A stretch of 62,221 bases of DNA, taken from positions 1-62,221 of the forward strand of contig NZ_VFSH01000012.1 of NCBI RefSeq assembly GCF_006385785.1. Direction: 5' to 3'. The translations under genes and the position numbers were made by a program. The DNA is from Streptococcus shenyangsis. GTDB lineage: Bacteria; Bacillota; Bacilli; Lactobacillales; Streptococcaceae. The first letter of the stretch is position 1; each line of letters begins with the position of its first letter. Shown one piece after another: positions 35,311 through 45,339 of this stretch. The notes below the pieces were generated by a model. It had not been told where the DNA came from. It saw only the letters and a list, made by a program, of their open reading frames with translations, and searched no databases.

Positions 35311-35339
35311 TTGCACTGTTCTTTGAAGTTTGATATAAT
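35311..35339 (+). promoter_or_regulatory. Promoter of fabT-fabH
   Basis: TTGCAC (35311-35316), 17 bases, TATAAT (35334-35339). A FabT-like box follows at 35355-35367, within the early leader. Confidence 0.8.
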
Positions 35340-35354
35340 TTTTTTGTCAAATGT

Positions 35355-35367
35355 TTTGATTGTGAAA
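35355..35367 (+). promoter_or_regulatory. FabT box in the fabT leader
   Basis: tttgattgtgaaa is one base from the perfect palindrome tttgattgtcaaa found before fabK. It lies just downstream of the -10, a position fit for autorepression. Confidence 0.7.
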
Positions 35368-35393
35368 GTTTTTTGAAAAGGAGGGAAAAGAGA

Positions 35394-35828
35394 TTGGACT
35401 ACCAACGAATTAATGAATATTTAACATCTATATTTAACAATGTCCTCGTCATCGACGAAGTTAGCTTGAGGGGTAGTCGTTTCAAGGATATCTCCATCAA
35501 AGAAGTCCATACAATCGATGTAATTGGAAAATTCCCAGAAGTGACACCAAGTCAAGTGTCAAAAGAGTTGATGGTGACTCTTGGGACTGTTACGACGAGT
35601 TTAAATAATCTCGAACGTAAGGGGTACATTGAACGCATTCGCTCAGAGCAGGATCGTCGTGTGGTGCATCTACATTTGACAAAGAAGGGTCGCTTGGTTC
35701 ATAGACTACATAAACGCTTCCACAAGGCCATGGTCGAAAATATTATCGACGGTATGAGCAAGGAAGAAACTGAGGTTATGGGCAAAGGTTTGACGAAACT
35801 TTATCAATTTTTGGAGGATTTGAAATAA
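35394..35828 (+). CDS. fabT: FabT, MarR-family repressor of fatty acid synthesis
   Basis: A 144-residue MarR-family winged-helix repressor; [20 protein letters not shown] is the recognition region and [17 protein letters not shown] the wing. FabT binds long-chain acyl-ACP as co-repressor and represses the fab operon. I start it at the TTG at 35394, with aaggaggg upstream; the TTG at 35373 lies before that ribosome site. The stop overlaps the fabH start (TAATG). FabT-like boxes lie before fabT and fabK in this window. Confidence 0.93.
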   Translation: MDYQRINEYLTSIFNNVLVIDEVSLRGSRFKDISIKEVHTIDVIGKFPEVTPSQVSKELMVTLGTVTTSLNNLERKGYIERIRSEQDRRVVHLHLTKKGRLVHRLHKRFHKAMVENIIDGMSKEETEVMGKGLTKLYQFLEDLK

Positions 35829-36802
35829 TGGCTTTTGCAAAAATAAGCCAGGTTGCTCATTATGTGCCAGAGCAAGTGGTTACAAATCATGATTTGGCCC
35901 AGATTATGAATACCAATGATGAGTGGATTTCAAGTCGGACGGGAATACGACAAAGGCATATTTCAAGAACAGAATCTACTAGTGATTTGGCTACAGAGGT
36001 TGCTAAGAAACTGATGGCAAAAGCTGGAATCACAGGGGAGGAGTTGGATTTCATCATCCTAGCTACCATTACTCCAGATTCGATGATGCCCTCTACAGCT
36101 GCTCGTGTCCAAGCCAATATTGGAGCTAATAAGGCCTTTGCTTTTGACTTAACAGCTGCTTGTAGTGGATTTGTATTTGCTCTTTCAACTGCTGAAAAGT
36201 TTATCGCTTCTGGTCGCTTTCAAAAAGGCTTGGTGATTGGCAGTGAAACCCTCTCTAAAGCAGTCGATTGGTCGGACCGATCAACAGCTGTTTTGTTTGG
36301 AGATGGTGCTGGTGGTGTTTTGCTAGAAGCTAGCGATCAACAGCATTTCTTAGCAGAGAGTCTCAATAGCGATGGTTCACGAAGCGAGTGTCTGACCTAT
36401 GGACATTCAGGCTTGCATTCTCCATTTTCAGATCAAGAAAATGCAGATTCATTTTTGAAGATGGATGGGCGCGCGGTCTTTGATTTTGCCATTCGAGATG
36501 TAGCCAAGTCTATCAAACAGACTATTGATGAATCTCCTATAGAGGCGACAGACTTGGATTATCTGCTACTTCATCAGGCTAATGACCGTATTTTGGATAA
36601 GATGGCTAGGAAAATCGGTATCGACCGAGACAAACTTCCAGCCAATATGATGGAATATGGCAATACCAGTGCAGCCAGTATCCCGATTTTACTTTCAGAG
36701 TGTGTAGAACAAGGTCTTATCCATTTAGATGGTAGCCAGACTGTTCTGCTATCAGGCTTCGGTGGAGGCTTGACCTGGGGCACGCTCATTCTTACAATTT
36801 AG
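35828..36802 (+). CDS. fabH: 3-oxoacyl-ACP synthase III
   Basis: A 324-residue condensing enzyme that joins acetyl-CoA (or a branched primer) with malonyl-ACP to start chains. Catalytic Cys112 lies in TAACSGFVF; His is in LLHQANDRI and Asn in GNTSAAS, completing the Cys-His-Asn triad. It overlaps fabT by one base and precedes acpP by about 60 bases. The protein has the usual length for FabH. Confidence 0.96.
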   Translation: MAFAKISQVAHYVPEQVVTNHDLAQIMNTNDEWISSRTGIRQRHISRTESTSDLATEVAKKLMAKAGITGEELDFIILATITPDSMMPSTAARVQANIGANKAFAFDLTAACSGFVFALSTAEKFIASGRFQKGLVIGSETLSKAVDWSDRSTAVLFGDGAGGVLLEASDQQHFLAESLNSDGSRSECLTYGHSGLHSPFSDQENADSFLKMDGRAVFDFAIRDVAKSIKQTIDESPIEATDLDYLLLHQANDRILDKMARKIGIDRDKLPANMMEYGNTSAASIPILLSECVEQGLIHLDGSQTVLLSGFGGGLTWGTLILTI

Positions 36803-36860
36803 GTAATCATGTGGTGAACACATTGTTATAAAAAACTATTTATTTTAAAGGAGTCCTATC

Positions 36861-37085
36861 ATGGCAGTATTTGAAAAAGTACAAGAAATTATCGTTGAAG
36901 AACTTGGAAAAGACGCATCAGAAGTAACACTTGAATCAACTTTTGATGATTTGGATGCAGATTCATTGGACTTGTTCCAAGTAATCTCAGAAATTGAAGA
37001 TGCTTTTGATATCCAAATCGAAGCAGAAGATGACTTGAAAACAGTTGGTGACTTGGTTTCCTACGTTGAAGAGCAAACAAAATAA
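36861..37085 (+). CDS. acpP: Acyl carrier protein
   Basis: A 74-residue acidic helical protein with the phosphopantetheine site at Ser35 in [11 protein letters not shown]. It carries growing acyl chains for all the Fab enzymes of this operon. It has a strong ribosome site (aaaggag), and the leader contains a small hairpin around aatgtggtgaacacatt (36809-36827). Synonymous codons are strongly biased, as in highly expressed genes. The fabK promoter region with a FabT box follows. Confidence 0.95.
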   Translation: MAVFEKVQEIIVEELGKDASEVTLESTFDDLDADSLDLFQVISEIEDAFDIQIEAEDDLKTVGDLVSYVEEQTK

Positions 37086-37139
37086 GCAGAATATGAGATA
37101 GAAGGAGTAGGGAAACCCGCTCCCTCTTGTTTAGGCAAT

Positions 37140-37156
37140 AGTTTGATTGTCAAATT
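37140..37156 (+). promoter_or_regulatory. FabT box upstream of fabK
   Basis: agtttgattgtcaaatt contains the perfect palindrome TTTGA-TTG-TCAAA (37142-37154). It lies 47 bases before the fabK start. Confidence 0.8.
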
Positions 37157-37202
37157 ATGACGATATCGAACTATTACGTAAGCAAGAAACGATGGAGGGA
37201 CT

Positions 37203-38177
37203 ATGAAAACGCGTATTACAGAATTATTGAACGTTGATTATCCTATTTTCCAAGGAGGAATGGCTTGGGTTGCTGATGGTGATTTGGCAGGGGCTGTTTC
37301 CAAGGCTGGAGGACTAGGTATTATCGGCGGGGGAAATGCCCCTAAAGAAATTGTCAAGGCTAATATTGATAAGATCAAATCATTGACTGATAAACCCTTT
37401 GGTGTCAACATCATGCTCTTGTCTCCCTTTGTGGAAGATATTGTAGATCTCGTTATCGAGGAAGGGGTTAAGGTAGTGACAACAGGCGCAGGAAATCCTG
37501 GCAAATACATGGAACGCTTCCATGAAGCAGGGATTACAGTTATTCCTGTTGTACCAAGTGTTGCCCTAGCTAAACGCATGGAAAAAATCGGTGCGGACGC
37601 TGTTATTGCAGAAGGAATGGAAGCTGGGGGGCATATCGGTAAATTAACAACCATGACCTTGGTGCGTCAAGTAGCGGCAGCTGTATCTATTCCTGTTATT
37701 GCTGCAGGAGGGATTGCAGATGGTGAAGGTGCTGCGGCTGGCTTTATGCTAGGTGCAGAGGCTGTTCAGGTTGGAACGCGTTTTGTCGTTGCAAAAGAGT
37801 CTAATGCCCATCCAAATTATAAGGCCAAGATTTTAAAAGCTAGAGATATTGATACTACGATTTCAGCTCAACACTTTGGACATGCTGTTCGTGCGATTAA
37901 AAACCAATTGACTCGTGATTTTGAAAAAGCTGAGAAAGATGCCTTTAAACAAGAAAATCCTGATTTGGAAATCTTTGAACAAATGGGAGCGGGTGCTCTA
38001 GCTAAAGCGGTTGTTCACGGAGATGTGGATGGTGGATCTGTTATGGCAGGTCAAATTGCAGGCCTTGTTTCCAAAGAAGAAACCGCTGAAGAAATTTTAA
38101 AAGATTTGTATTACGGAGCAGCTAAGAAAATTCAAGAAGAAGCCTCTCGTTGGGTAGGAGTTGTAAGAAATGACTAA
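37203..38177 (+). CDS. fabK: Enoyl-ACP reductase II (FMN-dependent)
   Basis: A 324-residue TIM-barrel flavoprotein that reduces enoyl-ACP in the last step of each elongation cycle; streptococci use it in place of FabI. FMN-binding features are FQGGMAWVADGDLAGAVSKA, GGLGIIGGGN and IAAGGIADGEGAAAGF. A clear FabT box precedes it, separating it from acpP as a second promoter of the operon. It overlaps fabD by 8 bases. Confidence 0.96.
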   Translation: MKTRITELLNVDYPIFQGGMAWVADGDLAGAVSKAGGLGIIGGGNAPKEIVKANIDKIKSLTDKPFGVNIMLLSPFVEDIVDLVIEEGVKVVTTGAGNPGKYMERFHEAGITVIPVVPSVALAKRMEKIGADAVIAEGMEAGGHIGKLTTMTLVRQVAAAVSIPVIAAGGIADGEGAAAGFMLGAEAVQVGTRFVVAKESNAHPNYKAKILKARDIDTTISAQHFGHAVRAIKNQLTRDFEKAEKDAFKQENPDLEIFEQMGAGALAKAVVHGDVDGGSVMAGQIAGLVSKEETAEEILKDLYYGAAKKIQEEASRWVGVVRND

Positions 38178-39090
38178 AACAGCCTTTTTATTTGCTGGTC
38201 AAGGTGCCCAGTATCTAGGTATGGGTCGTGATTTATATGATTACTATCCTATTTTCAAAGAAACGATTGATCAAGCTAGTCAGGTACTTGGTTACGATTT
38301 GCGTTATCTCATTGATACGGAAGAAGAAAAACTTAATCAGACCCGCTATACGCAACCAGCTATTTTAGCAACTTCAGTTGCTATCTATCGTTTATTGCAA
38401 GAAAAGGGCTATCAGCCAGACATGGTTGCTGGTTTGTCCCTTGGAGAATACTCTGCCTTGGTGGCTAGCGGCGCCTTGGATTTTGAAGATGCGGTAGCCT
38501 TGGTTGCTAAGCGTGGAGCCTATATGGAAGAAGCGGCTCCTGCTGGCTCTGGCAAGATGGTAGCAGTTCTCAATACGCCAGTAGAGATTATTGAGGAAGC
38601 CTGTCGAAAAGCTTCTGAACTTGGAGTGGTTACCCCAGCCAACTATAATACACCTGCACAAATCGTGATTGGTGGAGAAGGGGCTGCAGTTGACCGAGCT
38701 GTTGAACTCTTGCAAGAAGCAGGTGCTAAACGCTTGATTCCTCTCAAGGTTTCAGGGCCTTTTCATACCGCTCTCCTTGAGCCTGCTAGTCAGAAACTAG
38801 CTGAAACTCTAGCTCAAGCAAGTTTTTCAGATTTCACCTGTCCCCTAGTCGGCAATACAGAAGCTGCAGTTATGAAAAAAGAAGACATCGCTCGACTCTT
38901 GACGCGTCAGGTCAAGGAACCAGTTCGTTTTTATGAAAGTATTGCAGTCATGCAAGAAGCAGGCGTAACCAACTTTATCGAGATTGGCCCGGGGAAAGTC
39001 TTGTCAGGCTTTGTCAAAAAAATTGATAAGACCGCTAAACTAGCCAATGTTGAAGATCAGACTAGCTTGGAAGCTCTTCTAGGAAACTAG
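38170..39090 (+). CDS. fabD: Malonyl-CoA:ACP transacylase
   Basis: A 306-residue acyltransferase that moves malonyl from CoA to ACP. Nucleophile Ser90 is in GLSLGEYSAL; the substrate-orienting residues include QGAQ near residue 11; the catalytic His is in SGPFHTALL. It overlaps fabK and lies about 40 bases before fabG, in one operon. Confidence 0.96.
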   Translation: MTKTAFLFAGQGAQYLGMGRDLYDYYPIFKETIDQASQVLGYDLRYLIDTEEEKLNQTRYTQPAILATSVAIYRLLQEKGYQPDMVAGLSLGEYSALVASGALDFEDAVALVAKRGAYMEEAAPAGSGKMVAVLNTPVEIIEEACRKASELGVVTPANYNTPAQIVIGGEGAAVDRAVELLQEAGAKRLIPLKVSGPFHTALLEPASQKLAETLAQASFSDFTCPLVGNTEAAVMKKEDIARLLTRQVKEPVRFYESIAVMQEAGVTNFIEIGPGKVLSGFVKKIDKTAKLANVEDQTSLEALLGN

Positions 39091-39133
39091 TAATCCCTTC
39101 TCCCATAAATGCGATAGAAAACAGGAGAAAAGA

Positions 39134-39865
39134 ATGCAACTAAAAAATAAAAATATCTTTATTACAGGTTCGAGTCGTGGAATTGGTCTTGCCATTGCCC
39201 ACAAGTTTGCTCAAGCAGGAGCCAACATTGCCTTAAACAGCCGTGGGACAATCTCAGAGGACTTGCTAGCCGAGTTTTCAAACTATGGTGTCAAGGTAGT
39301 TCCCATTTCAGGGGATGTGTCGGATTTTGCAGACGCTAAGCGTATGGTTGAGCAAGCTATTGCAGAGCTGGGTTCAGTAGATGTTTTGGTTAACAATGCA
39401 GGAATTACCCAAGATACCCTGATGCTCAAAATGACAGAAGCAGATTTTGAAAAAGTGCTTAAAGTAAATCTGACTGGTGCCTTTAACATGACACAATCAG
39501 TCTTGAAACCGATGATGAAAGCCAGAGAAGGTGCTATCATTAATATGTCTAGTGTTGTTGGTTTGATGGGAAATATTGGTCAAGCTAACTATGCAGCTTC
39601 TAAGGCTGGTTTAATTGGTTTTACCAAGTCTGTGGCGCGTGAAGTAGCCAATCGCAATATCAGGGTTAATGCTATTGCACCTGGAATGATTGAGTCCGAT
39701 ATGACAGCTGTTCTATCAGAAAAGGTAAAAGATGCCATGCTGGCGCAAATTCCTATGAAAGAATTTGGACAGGCAGAGCAGGTTGCAGATTTGACAGTAT
39801 TTTTAGCAGGCCAAGATTATCTAACTGGTCAAGTAGTTGCCATTGATGGTGGCTTAAGTATGTAG
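39134..39865 (+). CDS. fabG: 3-oxoacyl-ACP reductase
   Basis: A 243-residue short-chain dehydrogenase that reduces 3-oxoacyl-ACP with NADPH. The cofactor loop is TGSSRGIGLAIA, NNAG follows near residue 88, and the catalytic Ser-Tyr-Lys are in NMSSVVGLMGN and YAASKAG. It is preceded by aggagaaaag and followed closely by fabF. Confidence 0.96.
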   Translation: MQLKNKNIFITGSSRGIGLAIAHKFAQAGANIALNSRGTISEDLLAEFSNYGVKVVPISGDVSDFADAKRMVEQAIAELGSVDVLVNNAGITQDTLMLKMTEADFEKVLKVNLTGAFNMTQSVLKPMMKAREGAIINMSSVVGLMGNIGQANYAASKAGLIGFTKSVAREVANRNIRVNAIAPGMIESDMTAVLSEKVKDAMLAQIPMKEFGQAEQVADLTVFLAGQDYLTGQVVAIDGGLSM

Positions 39866-39886
39866 CAGAAGCTAGAGGTGAAAAAG

Positions 39887-41122
39887 ATGAAACTAAATCG
39901 CGTAGTAGTAACAGGTTATGGGGTAACATCTCCAATCGGAAATACACCAGAAGAATTTTGGAATAGTTTGACAACTGGAAAAATCGGAATTGGTCAAATA
40001 ACAAAATTCGATCATAGTGACTTTGATGTGCATAATGCAGCAGAAATCCAAGATTTTCCTTTTGATAAATACTTTGTTAAGAAAGATACCAATCGTTTTG
40101 ATAACTATTCTTTATATGCCTTGTACGCAGCCCAAGAAGCTGTCAATCATGCCAATTTGGATGTAGAGGCTCTTGATAAAGATCGTTTTGGTGTTATCGT
40201 GGCCTCTGGTATTGGTGGAATCAAAGAAATTGAAGATCAAGTGATTCGCCTAAATGACAAAGGACCAAAACGTGTGAAACCATTGACCCTTCCAAAAGCT
40301 TTGCCAAATATGGCTTCAGGAAATGTTGCTATGCGTTTTGGAGCAAACGGTGTTTGTAAATCCATCAATACTGCCTGCGCTTCCTCAAATGATGCGATTG
40401 GGGATGCTTTCCGCTCGATTAAGTTTGGTTTCCAAGATGTTATATTGGTAGGTGGTTCAGAAGCCTCTATCACACCTTTTGCTATTGCTGGTTTCCAAGC
40501 CCTAACAGCTCTCTCTACTACAGAGGATCCAACTCGTGCTTCTATTCCATTTGATAAGGATCGTAATGGGTTTGTCATGGGTGAAGGTTCGGGGATGTTG
40601 GTTCTTGAAAGCCTTGAACACGCTGAAAAACGTGGCGCTACTATCCTTGCTGAAGTGGTTGGTTACGGAAATACTTGTGATGCCTACCACATGACTTCAC
40701 CACATCCAGAAGGTCAGGGAGCTATCAAGGCCATCAAACTAGCTTTGGAAGAATCTGAGATTTCTCCAGAGCAAGTAGCCTATGTCAATGCTCACGGAAC
40801 CTCAACTCCTGCTAATGAAAAAGGAGAAAGTGGAGCGATCGTAGCTGTTCTTGGTAAGGAAGTACCTGTATCATCAACTAAGTCTTTCACAGGACATTTG
40901 CTGGGGGCTGCAGGTGCAGTAGAAGCTATCGTCACAATTGAAGCCATGCGTCATAACTTTGTACCAATGACAGCTGGAACAAGTGAAGTATCAGATTATA
41001 TCGAAGCCAATGTCGTTTATGGACAAGGCTTGGAGCAAGAAATTCCATACGCTATTTCAAATACTTTTGGTTTTGGTGGCCACAATGCAGTTCTTGCTTT
41101 CAAACGTTGGGAGAATAAATAA
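39887..41122 (+). CDS. fabF: 3-oxoacyl-ACP synthase II
   Basis: A 411-residue elongating condensing enzyme. Catalytic Cys164 is in SINTACASS; the His residues are in VNAHGTSTP and KSFTGHLLGAAG. I start it at the ATG at 39887 (MKLNRVVVTGYG); an in-frame GTG nine bases upstream is part of the ribosome site. It performs later elongation cycles and, with FabM, sets the unsaturated fatty acid ratio. accB starts two bases after its stop. Confidence 0.95.
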   Translation: MKLNRVVVTGYGVTSPIGNTPEEFWNSLTTGKIGIGQITKFDHSDFDVHNAAEIQDFPFDKYFVKKDTNRFDNYSLYALYAAQEAVNHANLDVEALDKDRFGVIVASGIGGIKEIEDQVIRLNDKGPKRVKPLTLPKALPNMASGNVAMRFGANGVCKSINTACASSNDAIGDAFRSIKFGFQDVILVGGSEASITPFAIAGFQALTALSTTEDPTRASIPFDKDRNGFVMGEGSGMLVLESLEHAEKRGATILAEVVGYGNTCDAYHMTSPHPEGQGAIKAIKLALEESEISPEQVAYVNAHGTSTPANEKGESGAIVAVLGKEVPVSSTKSFTGHLLGAAGAVEAIVTIEAMRHNFVPMTAGTSEVSDYIEANVVYGQGLEQEIPYAISNTFGFGGHNAVLAFKRWENK

Positions 41123-41124
41123 GT

Positions 41125-41610
41125 ATGAATTTAAACGATATTAAAGACTTGATGGCCCAATTTGACCAGTCAAGTTTGAGAGAGTTTTCTTATAAGAATG
41201 GGACGGATGAATTGCAGTTTAGCAAGAATGAAGCGAGACTTGTATCTGAAGTTGCACCTCAAGTCGCTCCAGCACCTGTTCTAGGAACACCAAGTCCAGT
41301 AGCTCCTACATCTACTCCAGCAGAGACTGTAGCAGAAGAAGTTCCAGCTCCAGCAGAAACAAGTGTGGCTGCTGAGGGAGATGTTGTAGAGAGCCCACTT
41401 GTTGGAGTGGCTTACTTGGCTGCTGGTCCAGATAAACCTGCCTTTGTAACAGTTGGTGATAGTGTTAAAAAAGGTCAAACATTGGTAATTATCGAAGCCA
41501 TGAAAGTTATGAATGAAATCCCAGCTCCTAAGGATGGTGTGGTAACGGAAATTCTCGTTTCTAACGAAGAAATGGTTGAGTTTGGTAAAGGATTGGTACG
41601 TATCAAATGA
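41125..41610 (+). CDS. accB: Biotin carboxyl carrier protein of acetyl-CoA carboxylase
   Basis: A 161-residue protein with a short N-terminal region, an Ala/Pro-rich flexible linker (about residues 45-85) and the C-terminal biotinyl domain. Biotin attaches to Lys127 in EAMKVMNEI. It shuttles CO2 between AccC and AccDA. It overlaps fabZ by 4 bases (ATGA). Confidence 0.96.
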   Translation: MNLNDIKDLMAQFDQSSLREFSYKNGTDELQFSKNEARLVSEVAPQVAPAPVLGTPSPVAPTSTPAETVAEEVPAPAETSVAAEGDVVESPLVGVAYLAAGPDKPAFVTVGDSVKKGQTLVIIEAMKVMNEIPAPKDGVVTEILVSNEEMVEFGKGLVRIK

Positions 41611-42029
41611 TCGATATTCAAGGAATCAAAGAAGCTCTTCCCCACCGTTATCCTATGCTCCTAGTGGACCGTGTCTTGGAAGTGAGCGAGGATACCATTG
41701 TTGCTATCAAAAATGTGACCATCAATGAACCTTTCTTTAACGGCCATTTTCCTCAATATCCAGTTATGCCAGGTGTTCTGATTATGGAAGCCTTGGCGCA
41801 AACAGCTGGTGTCTTGGAGTTATCAAAACCTGAAAATAAAGGTAAACTAGTCTTTTACGCTGGTATGGACAAGGTTAAATTTAAGAAGCAAGTTGTACCA
41901 GGTGACCAATTAGTTATGACGGCAACGTTTGTAAAACGTCGCGGTAGCATTGCCGTTGTTGAAGCAAAGGCTGAAGTGGATGGCAAGCTTGCAGCTAGTG
42001 GTACTCTTACCTTTGCAATAGGGAACTAA
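41607..42029 (+). CDS. fabZ: 3-hydroxyacyl-ACP dehydratase
   Basis: A 140-residue hot-dog-fold enzyme that removes water from 3-hydroxyacyl-ACP. The catalytic His47 ([15 protein letters not shown]) and Glu61 (LIMEALAQ) are present. It is coupled to accB by a 4-base overlap; accC follows after 11 bases. Confidence 0.96.
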   Translation: MIDIQGIKEALPHRYPMLLVDRVLEVSEDTIVAIKNVTINEPFFNGHFPQYPVMPGVLIMEALAQTAGVLELSKPENKGKLVFYAGMDKVKFKKQVVPGDQLVMTATFVKRRGSIAVVEAKAEVDGKLAASGTLTFAIGN

Positions 42030-42040
42030 GGAGGTTCTCC

Positions 42041-43408
42041 ATGTTTCGAAAAATTTTAATTGCCAATCGTGGTGAAATTGCGGTTCGTATTATCCGTGCG
42101 GCGCGTGAATTGGGCATTGCGACGGTGGCGGTTTATTCAACTGCTGATAAGGAAGCTCTTCATACGCTTTTGGCAGATGAAGCAGTTTGTATTGGCCCTG
42201 GTAAGGCGACAGAGTCTTATCTCAATATTAATGCGGTTCTATCAGCTGCAGTTTTGACTGAGGCAGAAGCCATCCACCCAGGTTTTGGATTTCTCAGTGA
42301 AAATTCCAAATTTGCGACCATGTGTGAAGAGGTGGGAATCAAGTTTATCGGTCCATCTGGCCATGTTATGGATATGATGGGGGATAAGATCAATGCGCGC
42401 GCTCAGATGATCAAAGCAGGCGTGCCTGTCATACCAGGTTCAGATGGAGAAGTGCATAACTCGGAAGAAGCTTTGATTGTTGCTGAAAAAATTGGCTATC
42501 CTGTTATGCTCAAGGCTTCAGCCGGTGGTGGTGGTAAAGGGATTCGTAAGGTTGAAAAACCAGAAGACCTTGTTTCAGCCTTTGAAACAGCCTCTAGCGA
42601 AGCAAAGGCAAATTATGGCAATGGTGCCATGTACATAGAACGGGTTATCTATCCAGCTCGTCACATCGAGGTTCAAATTCTAGGAGATGAGCATGGACAT
42701 GTGATTCACTTGGGTGAACGGGATTGTTCTCTTCAACGGAATAATCAAAAGGTTTTAGAAGAAAGTCCTTCGATTGCAATCGGAAAAACGCTGCGCCATG
42801 AAATCGGTGCTGCTGCTGTTCGAGCGGCAGAGTCTGTTGGCTATGAGAATGCAGGGACCATTGAGTTTCTTCTTGATGAAGCCAGTGGCAAATTCTACTT
42901 TATGGAGATGAATACTCGTGTACAAGTAGAACATCCAGTAACAGAATTTGTTTCAGGTGTTGATATCGTTAAGGAACAGATTCGCATTGCAGCAGGTCAA
43001 CCTCTGTCTGTTAAGCAAGAAGATATTGTTCTACGAGGTCATGCTATTGAATGTCGTATCAATGCTGAAAATCCAGCCTTCAACTTTGCTCCAAGTCCAG
43101 GTAAGATTACCAATCTCTATCTTCCAAGCGGAGGTGTTGGCTTGCGCGTGGATTCAGCAGTTTATCCAGGCTATACCATTCCCCCCTATTATGATAGTAT
43201 GATTGCTAAAATCATCGTTCACGGTGAAAATCGTTTTGATGCCTTGATGAAAATGCAACGTGCCCTCTACGAACTAGAGATAGAGGGGGTGCAGACCAAT
43301 GCAGATTTCCAGCTTGACCTCATTTCAGATCGCAATGTCATTGCTGGAGATTACGATACTTCCTTCTTGATGGAAACTTTCTTACCCAAATATCAAGAAA
43401 AAGAATAA
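42041..43408 (+). CDS. accC: Biotin carboxylase subunit of acetyl-CoA carboxylase
   Basis: A 455-residue ATP-grasp enzyme that carboxylates biotin on AccB using ATP and bicarbonate. FRKILIANRGEIAVRIIRAA opens the biotin-carboxylase N-terminal domain, ASAGGGGKGIRKV is the ATP-grasp glycine loop, and EMNTRVQVEHPVTE holds metal and substrate residues. It belongs to the four-subunit bacterial carboxylase encoded entirely in this operon. Confidence 0.97.
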   Translation: MFRKILIANRGEIAVRIIRAARELGIATVAVYSTADKEALHTLLADEAVCIGPGKATESYLNINAVLSAAVLTEAEAIHPGFGFLSENSKFATMCEEVGIKFIGPSGHVMDMMGDKINARAQMIKAGVPVIPGSDGEVHNSEEALIVAEKIGYPVMLKASAGGGGKGIRKVEKPEDLVSAFETASSEAKANYGNGAMYIERVIYPARHIEVQILGDEHGHVIHLGERDCSLQRNNQKVLEESPSIAIGKTLRHEIGAAAVRAAESVGYENAGTIEFLLDEASGKFYFMEMNTRVQVEHPVTEFVSGVDIVKEQIRIAAGQPLSVKQEDIVLRGHAIECRINAENPAFNFAPSPGKITNLYLPSGGVGLRVDSAVYPGYTIPPYYDSMIAKIIVHGENRFDALMKMQRALYELEIEGVQTNADFQLDLISDRNVIAGDYDTSFLMETFLPKYQEKE

Positions 43409-43444
43409 AATGACTTCAAGAGTTTAAACCGAAAAGGGGAATCA

Positions 43445-44311
43445 ATGGCTCTATTTAGTAAAAAAGATAAGTATATTCGAATCAATCCCAATCGTTCGGT
43501 TAGGGAAAAGCCTCAAGCCAAGCCAGAGGTTCCAGATGAATTATTCTCCCAGTGTCCAGGCTGCAAGCATACCATCTATCAGAAGGATCTGGGAAGTGAG
43601 CGTATCTGTCCACATTGTAGCTATACCTTTCGTATTTCTACCCAAGAACGCTTGGCTTTGACGATTGATATGGGAACCTTCAAGGAATTGTTTACAGGGA
43701 TTGAAAGCAAGGATCCCTTGCATTTCCCTGATTATCAAAAGAAACTAGCAGCTATGCGTGAAAAAACTGGTCTGGATGAAGCTGTTGTGACAGGAACTGC
43801 TCTTATTAAAGGTCAGACTGTGGCTCTTGGGATTATGGATTCCAACTTTATCATGGCTTCTATGGGTACGGTTGTAGGGGAGAAAATCACTCGCTTGTTT
43901 GAGTATGCGACGGTTGAAAAGTTGCCAGTTGTCCTCTTTACAGCCTCTGGTGGAGCCCGTATGCAGGAAGGAATCATGAGTCTCATGCAAATGGCTAAAA
44001 TCTCTGCAGCAGTTAAGCGCCATTCAAATGCTGGTCTCTTTTACCTGACCATTTTGACAGATCCAACGACAGGTGGTGTAACAGCTTCTTTCGCTATGGA
44101 AGGGGATATTATTCTAGCAGAACCACAGAGCTTGGTCGGTTTTGCTGGGCGTCGTGTGATTGAAAATACGGTTCGTGAAAGCTTGCCGGAGGATTTCCAA
44201 AAGGCAGAATTCCTATTGGAGCATGGATTTGTGGATGCTATTGTTAAAAGAAGGGACTTGTCAGATATGATTGCTAGTCTAGTCAGATTGCACGGAGGGA
44301 GTCCTAGATGA
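43445..44311 (+). CDS. accD: Acetyl-CoA carboxylase carboxyltransferase, beta subunit
   Basis: A 288-residue subunit with an N-terminal zinc finger ([10 protein letters not shown] and CPHC, about residues 38-58) and a crotonase-fold carboxyltransferase domain ([20 protein letters not shown]). With AccA it transfers CO2 from biotin to acetyl-CoA. It overlaps accA by 4 bases (ATGA), consistent with equal production of the two subunits. Confidence 0.96.
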   Translation: MALFSKKDKYIRINPNRSVREKPQAKPEVPDELFSQCPGCKHTIYQKDLGSERICPHCSYTFRISTQERLALTIDMGTFKELFTGIESKDPLHFPDYQKKLAAMREKTGLDEAVVTGTALIKGQTVALGIMDSNFIMASMGTVVGEKITRLFEYATVEKLPVVLFTASGGARMQEGIMSLMQMAKISAAVKRHSNAGLFYLTILTDPTTGGVTASFAMEGDIILAEPQSLVGFAGRRVIENTVRESLPEDFQKAEFLLEHGFVDAIVKRRDLSDMIASLVRLHGGSPR

Positions 44312-45075
44312 ATATTGCAAAAATAGTCAGAGAAGCGCGTGAGCAGAGTCGCTTGACAACCTTGGATTTTGCGACAGGCATTTTTGATGACTTTATCCAA
44401 TTACACGGTGACCGTTCTTTTCGTGACGATGGTGCAGTTGTTGGTGGTATCGGCTGGCTTGGAGACCAAGCTGTAACAGTAGTTGGTATCCAAAAAGGCA
44501 AGAGCTTACAAGACAACCTCAAACGGAATTTTGGGCAACCGCATCCAGAAGGTTACCGCAAGGCCTTACGTTTGATGAAACAGGCTGAAAAATTTGGCCG
44601 TCCAGTTGTGACCTTTATCAATACTGCAGGTGCCTATCCTGGTGTCGGCGCGGAAGAACGTGGACAAGGGGAAGCTATTGCTCGCAATCTCATGGAAATG
44701 AGTGACCTGAAAGTTCCGATTATCGCCATCATTATCGGTGAAGGTGGTTCAGGTGGAGCTCTGGCTCTGGCAGTCGCAGACCGTGTCTGGATGCTGGAAA
44801 ATTCCATCTATGCCATTCTCAGTCCAGAAGGCTTTGCTTCCATTCTATGGAAGGACGGCACTCGTGCCATGGAAGCAGCAGAACTGATGAAAATCACCTC
44901 ACATGAACTGTTAGAAATGGACGTGGTGGATAAGGTGATTTCTGAAGCAGGACTTTCTAGCAAAGAACTGATTAAAAGTGTCAAAAAAGAACTACAAGAC
45001 GAGCTAGCCATGCTTTCACAAAAACCTCTAGAAGAGTTGTTGGAAGAACGATATCAACGATTTAGAAAATACTAA
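44308..45075 (+). CDS. accA: Acetyl-CoA carboxylase carboxyltransferase, alpha subunit
   Basis: A 255-residue carboxyltransferase subunit: [20 protein letters not shown] and [18 protein letters not shown] are hallmark segments of the oxyanion sites. It completes the acetyl-CoA carboxylase set and is the last gene of the fab/acc operon. A BOX element begins on the last base of its stop codon. Confidence 0.96.
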   Translation: MNIAKIVREAREQSRLTTLDFATGIFDDFIQLHGDRSFRDDGAVVGGIGWLGDQAVTVVGIQKGKSLQDNLKRNFGQPHPEGYRKALRLMKQAEKFGRPVVTFINTAGAYPGVGAEERGQGEAIARNLMEMSDLKVPIIAIIIGEGGSGGALALAVADRVWMLENSIYAILSPEGFASILWKDGTRAMEAAELMKITSHELLEMDVVDKVISEAGLSSKELIKSVKKELQDELAMLSQKPLEELLEERYQRFRKY

Positions 45076-45224
45076 TACTCTTCGAAAATCTCTTCAAACC
45101 ACGTCAGCTTCGCCTAGTCGTATATATGTTACTGACTTCGTCAGTTCTATCCATAACCTCAAAACCGTGTTTTGAGCAGCCTATGGCTAGCTTCCTAGTT
45201 TGCTCTTTGATTTTCATTGAGTAT
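45075..45224 (+). repeat. BOX element, boxA-boxB-boxC form, abutting accA
   Basis: atactcttcgaaaatctctt to ttcattgagtat with the boxB stem ctgacttcgtcag. Its first base is the last base of the accA stop codon, so the insertion lies exactly at the gene end. Confidence 0.92.
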
Positions 45225-45241
45225 AATTCTTTAGAATACGC

Positions 45242-45276
45242 AAAAACTAGAACTGGAAGTCAGTTCTAGTTTTTAT
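45242..45276 (+). terminator. Terminator of the fab/acc operon
   Basis: aaaaactagaactg pairs perfectly with cagttctagttttt around gaagt, a 14-bp stem with a T-rich end. Confidence 0.92.
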
Positions 45277-45305
45277 GTGCTTCTTACTCTATATCAAGAG
45301 AAAGT

Positions 45306-45337
45306 CAAAAGGTGCTTGGAAGACCAAACACTTTTTT
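45306..45337. terminator. Terminator-like hairpin before the nusB stop, possibly bidirectional
   Basis: gtgcttgg pairs with ccaaacac around aaga (one mismatch). T6 follows on the plus strand and AAAA precedes, so it may end the minus-strand nusB operon. Confidence 0.6.
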
Positions 45338-45339
45338 GA

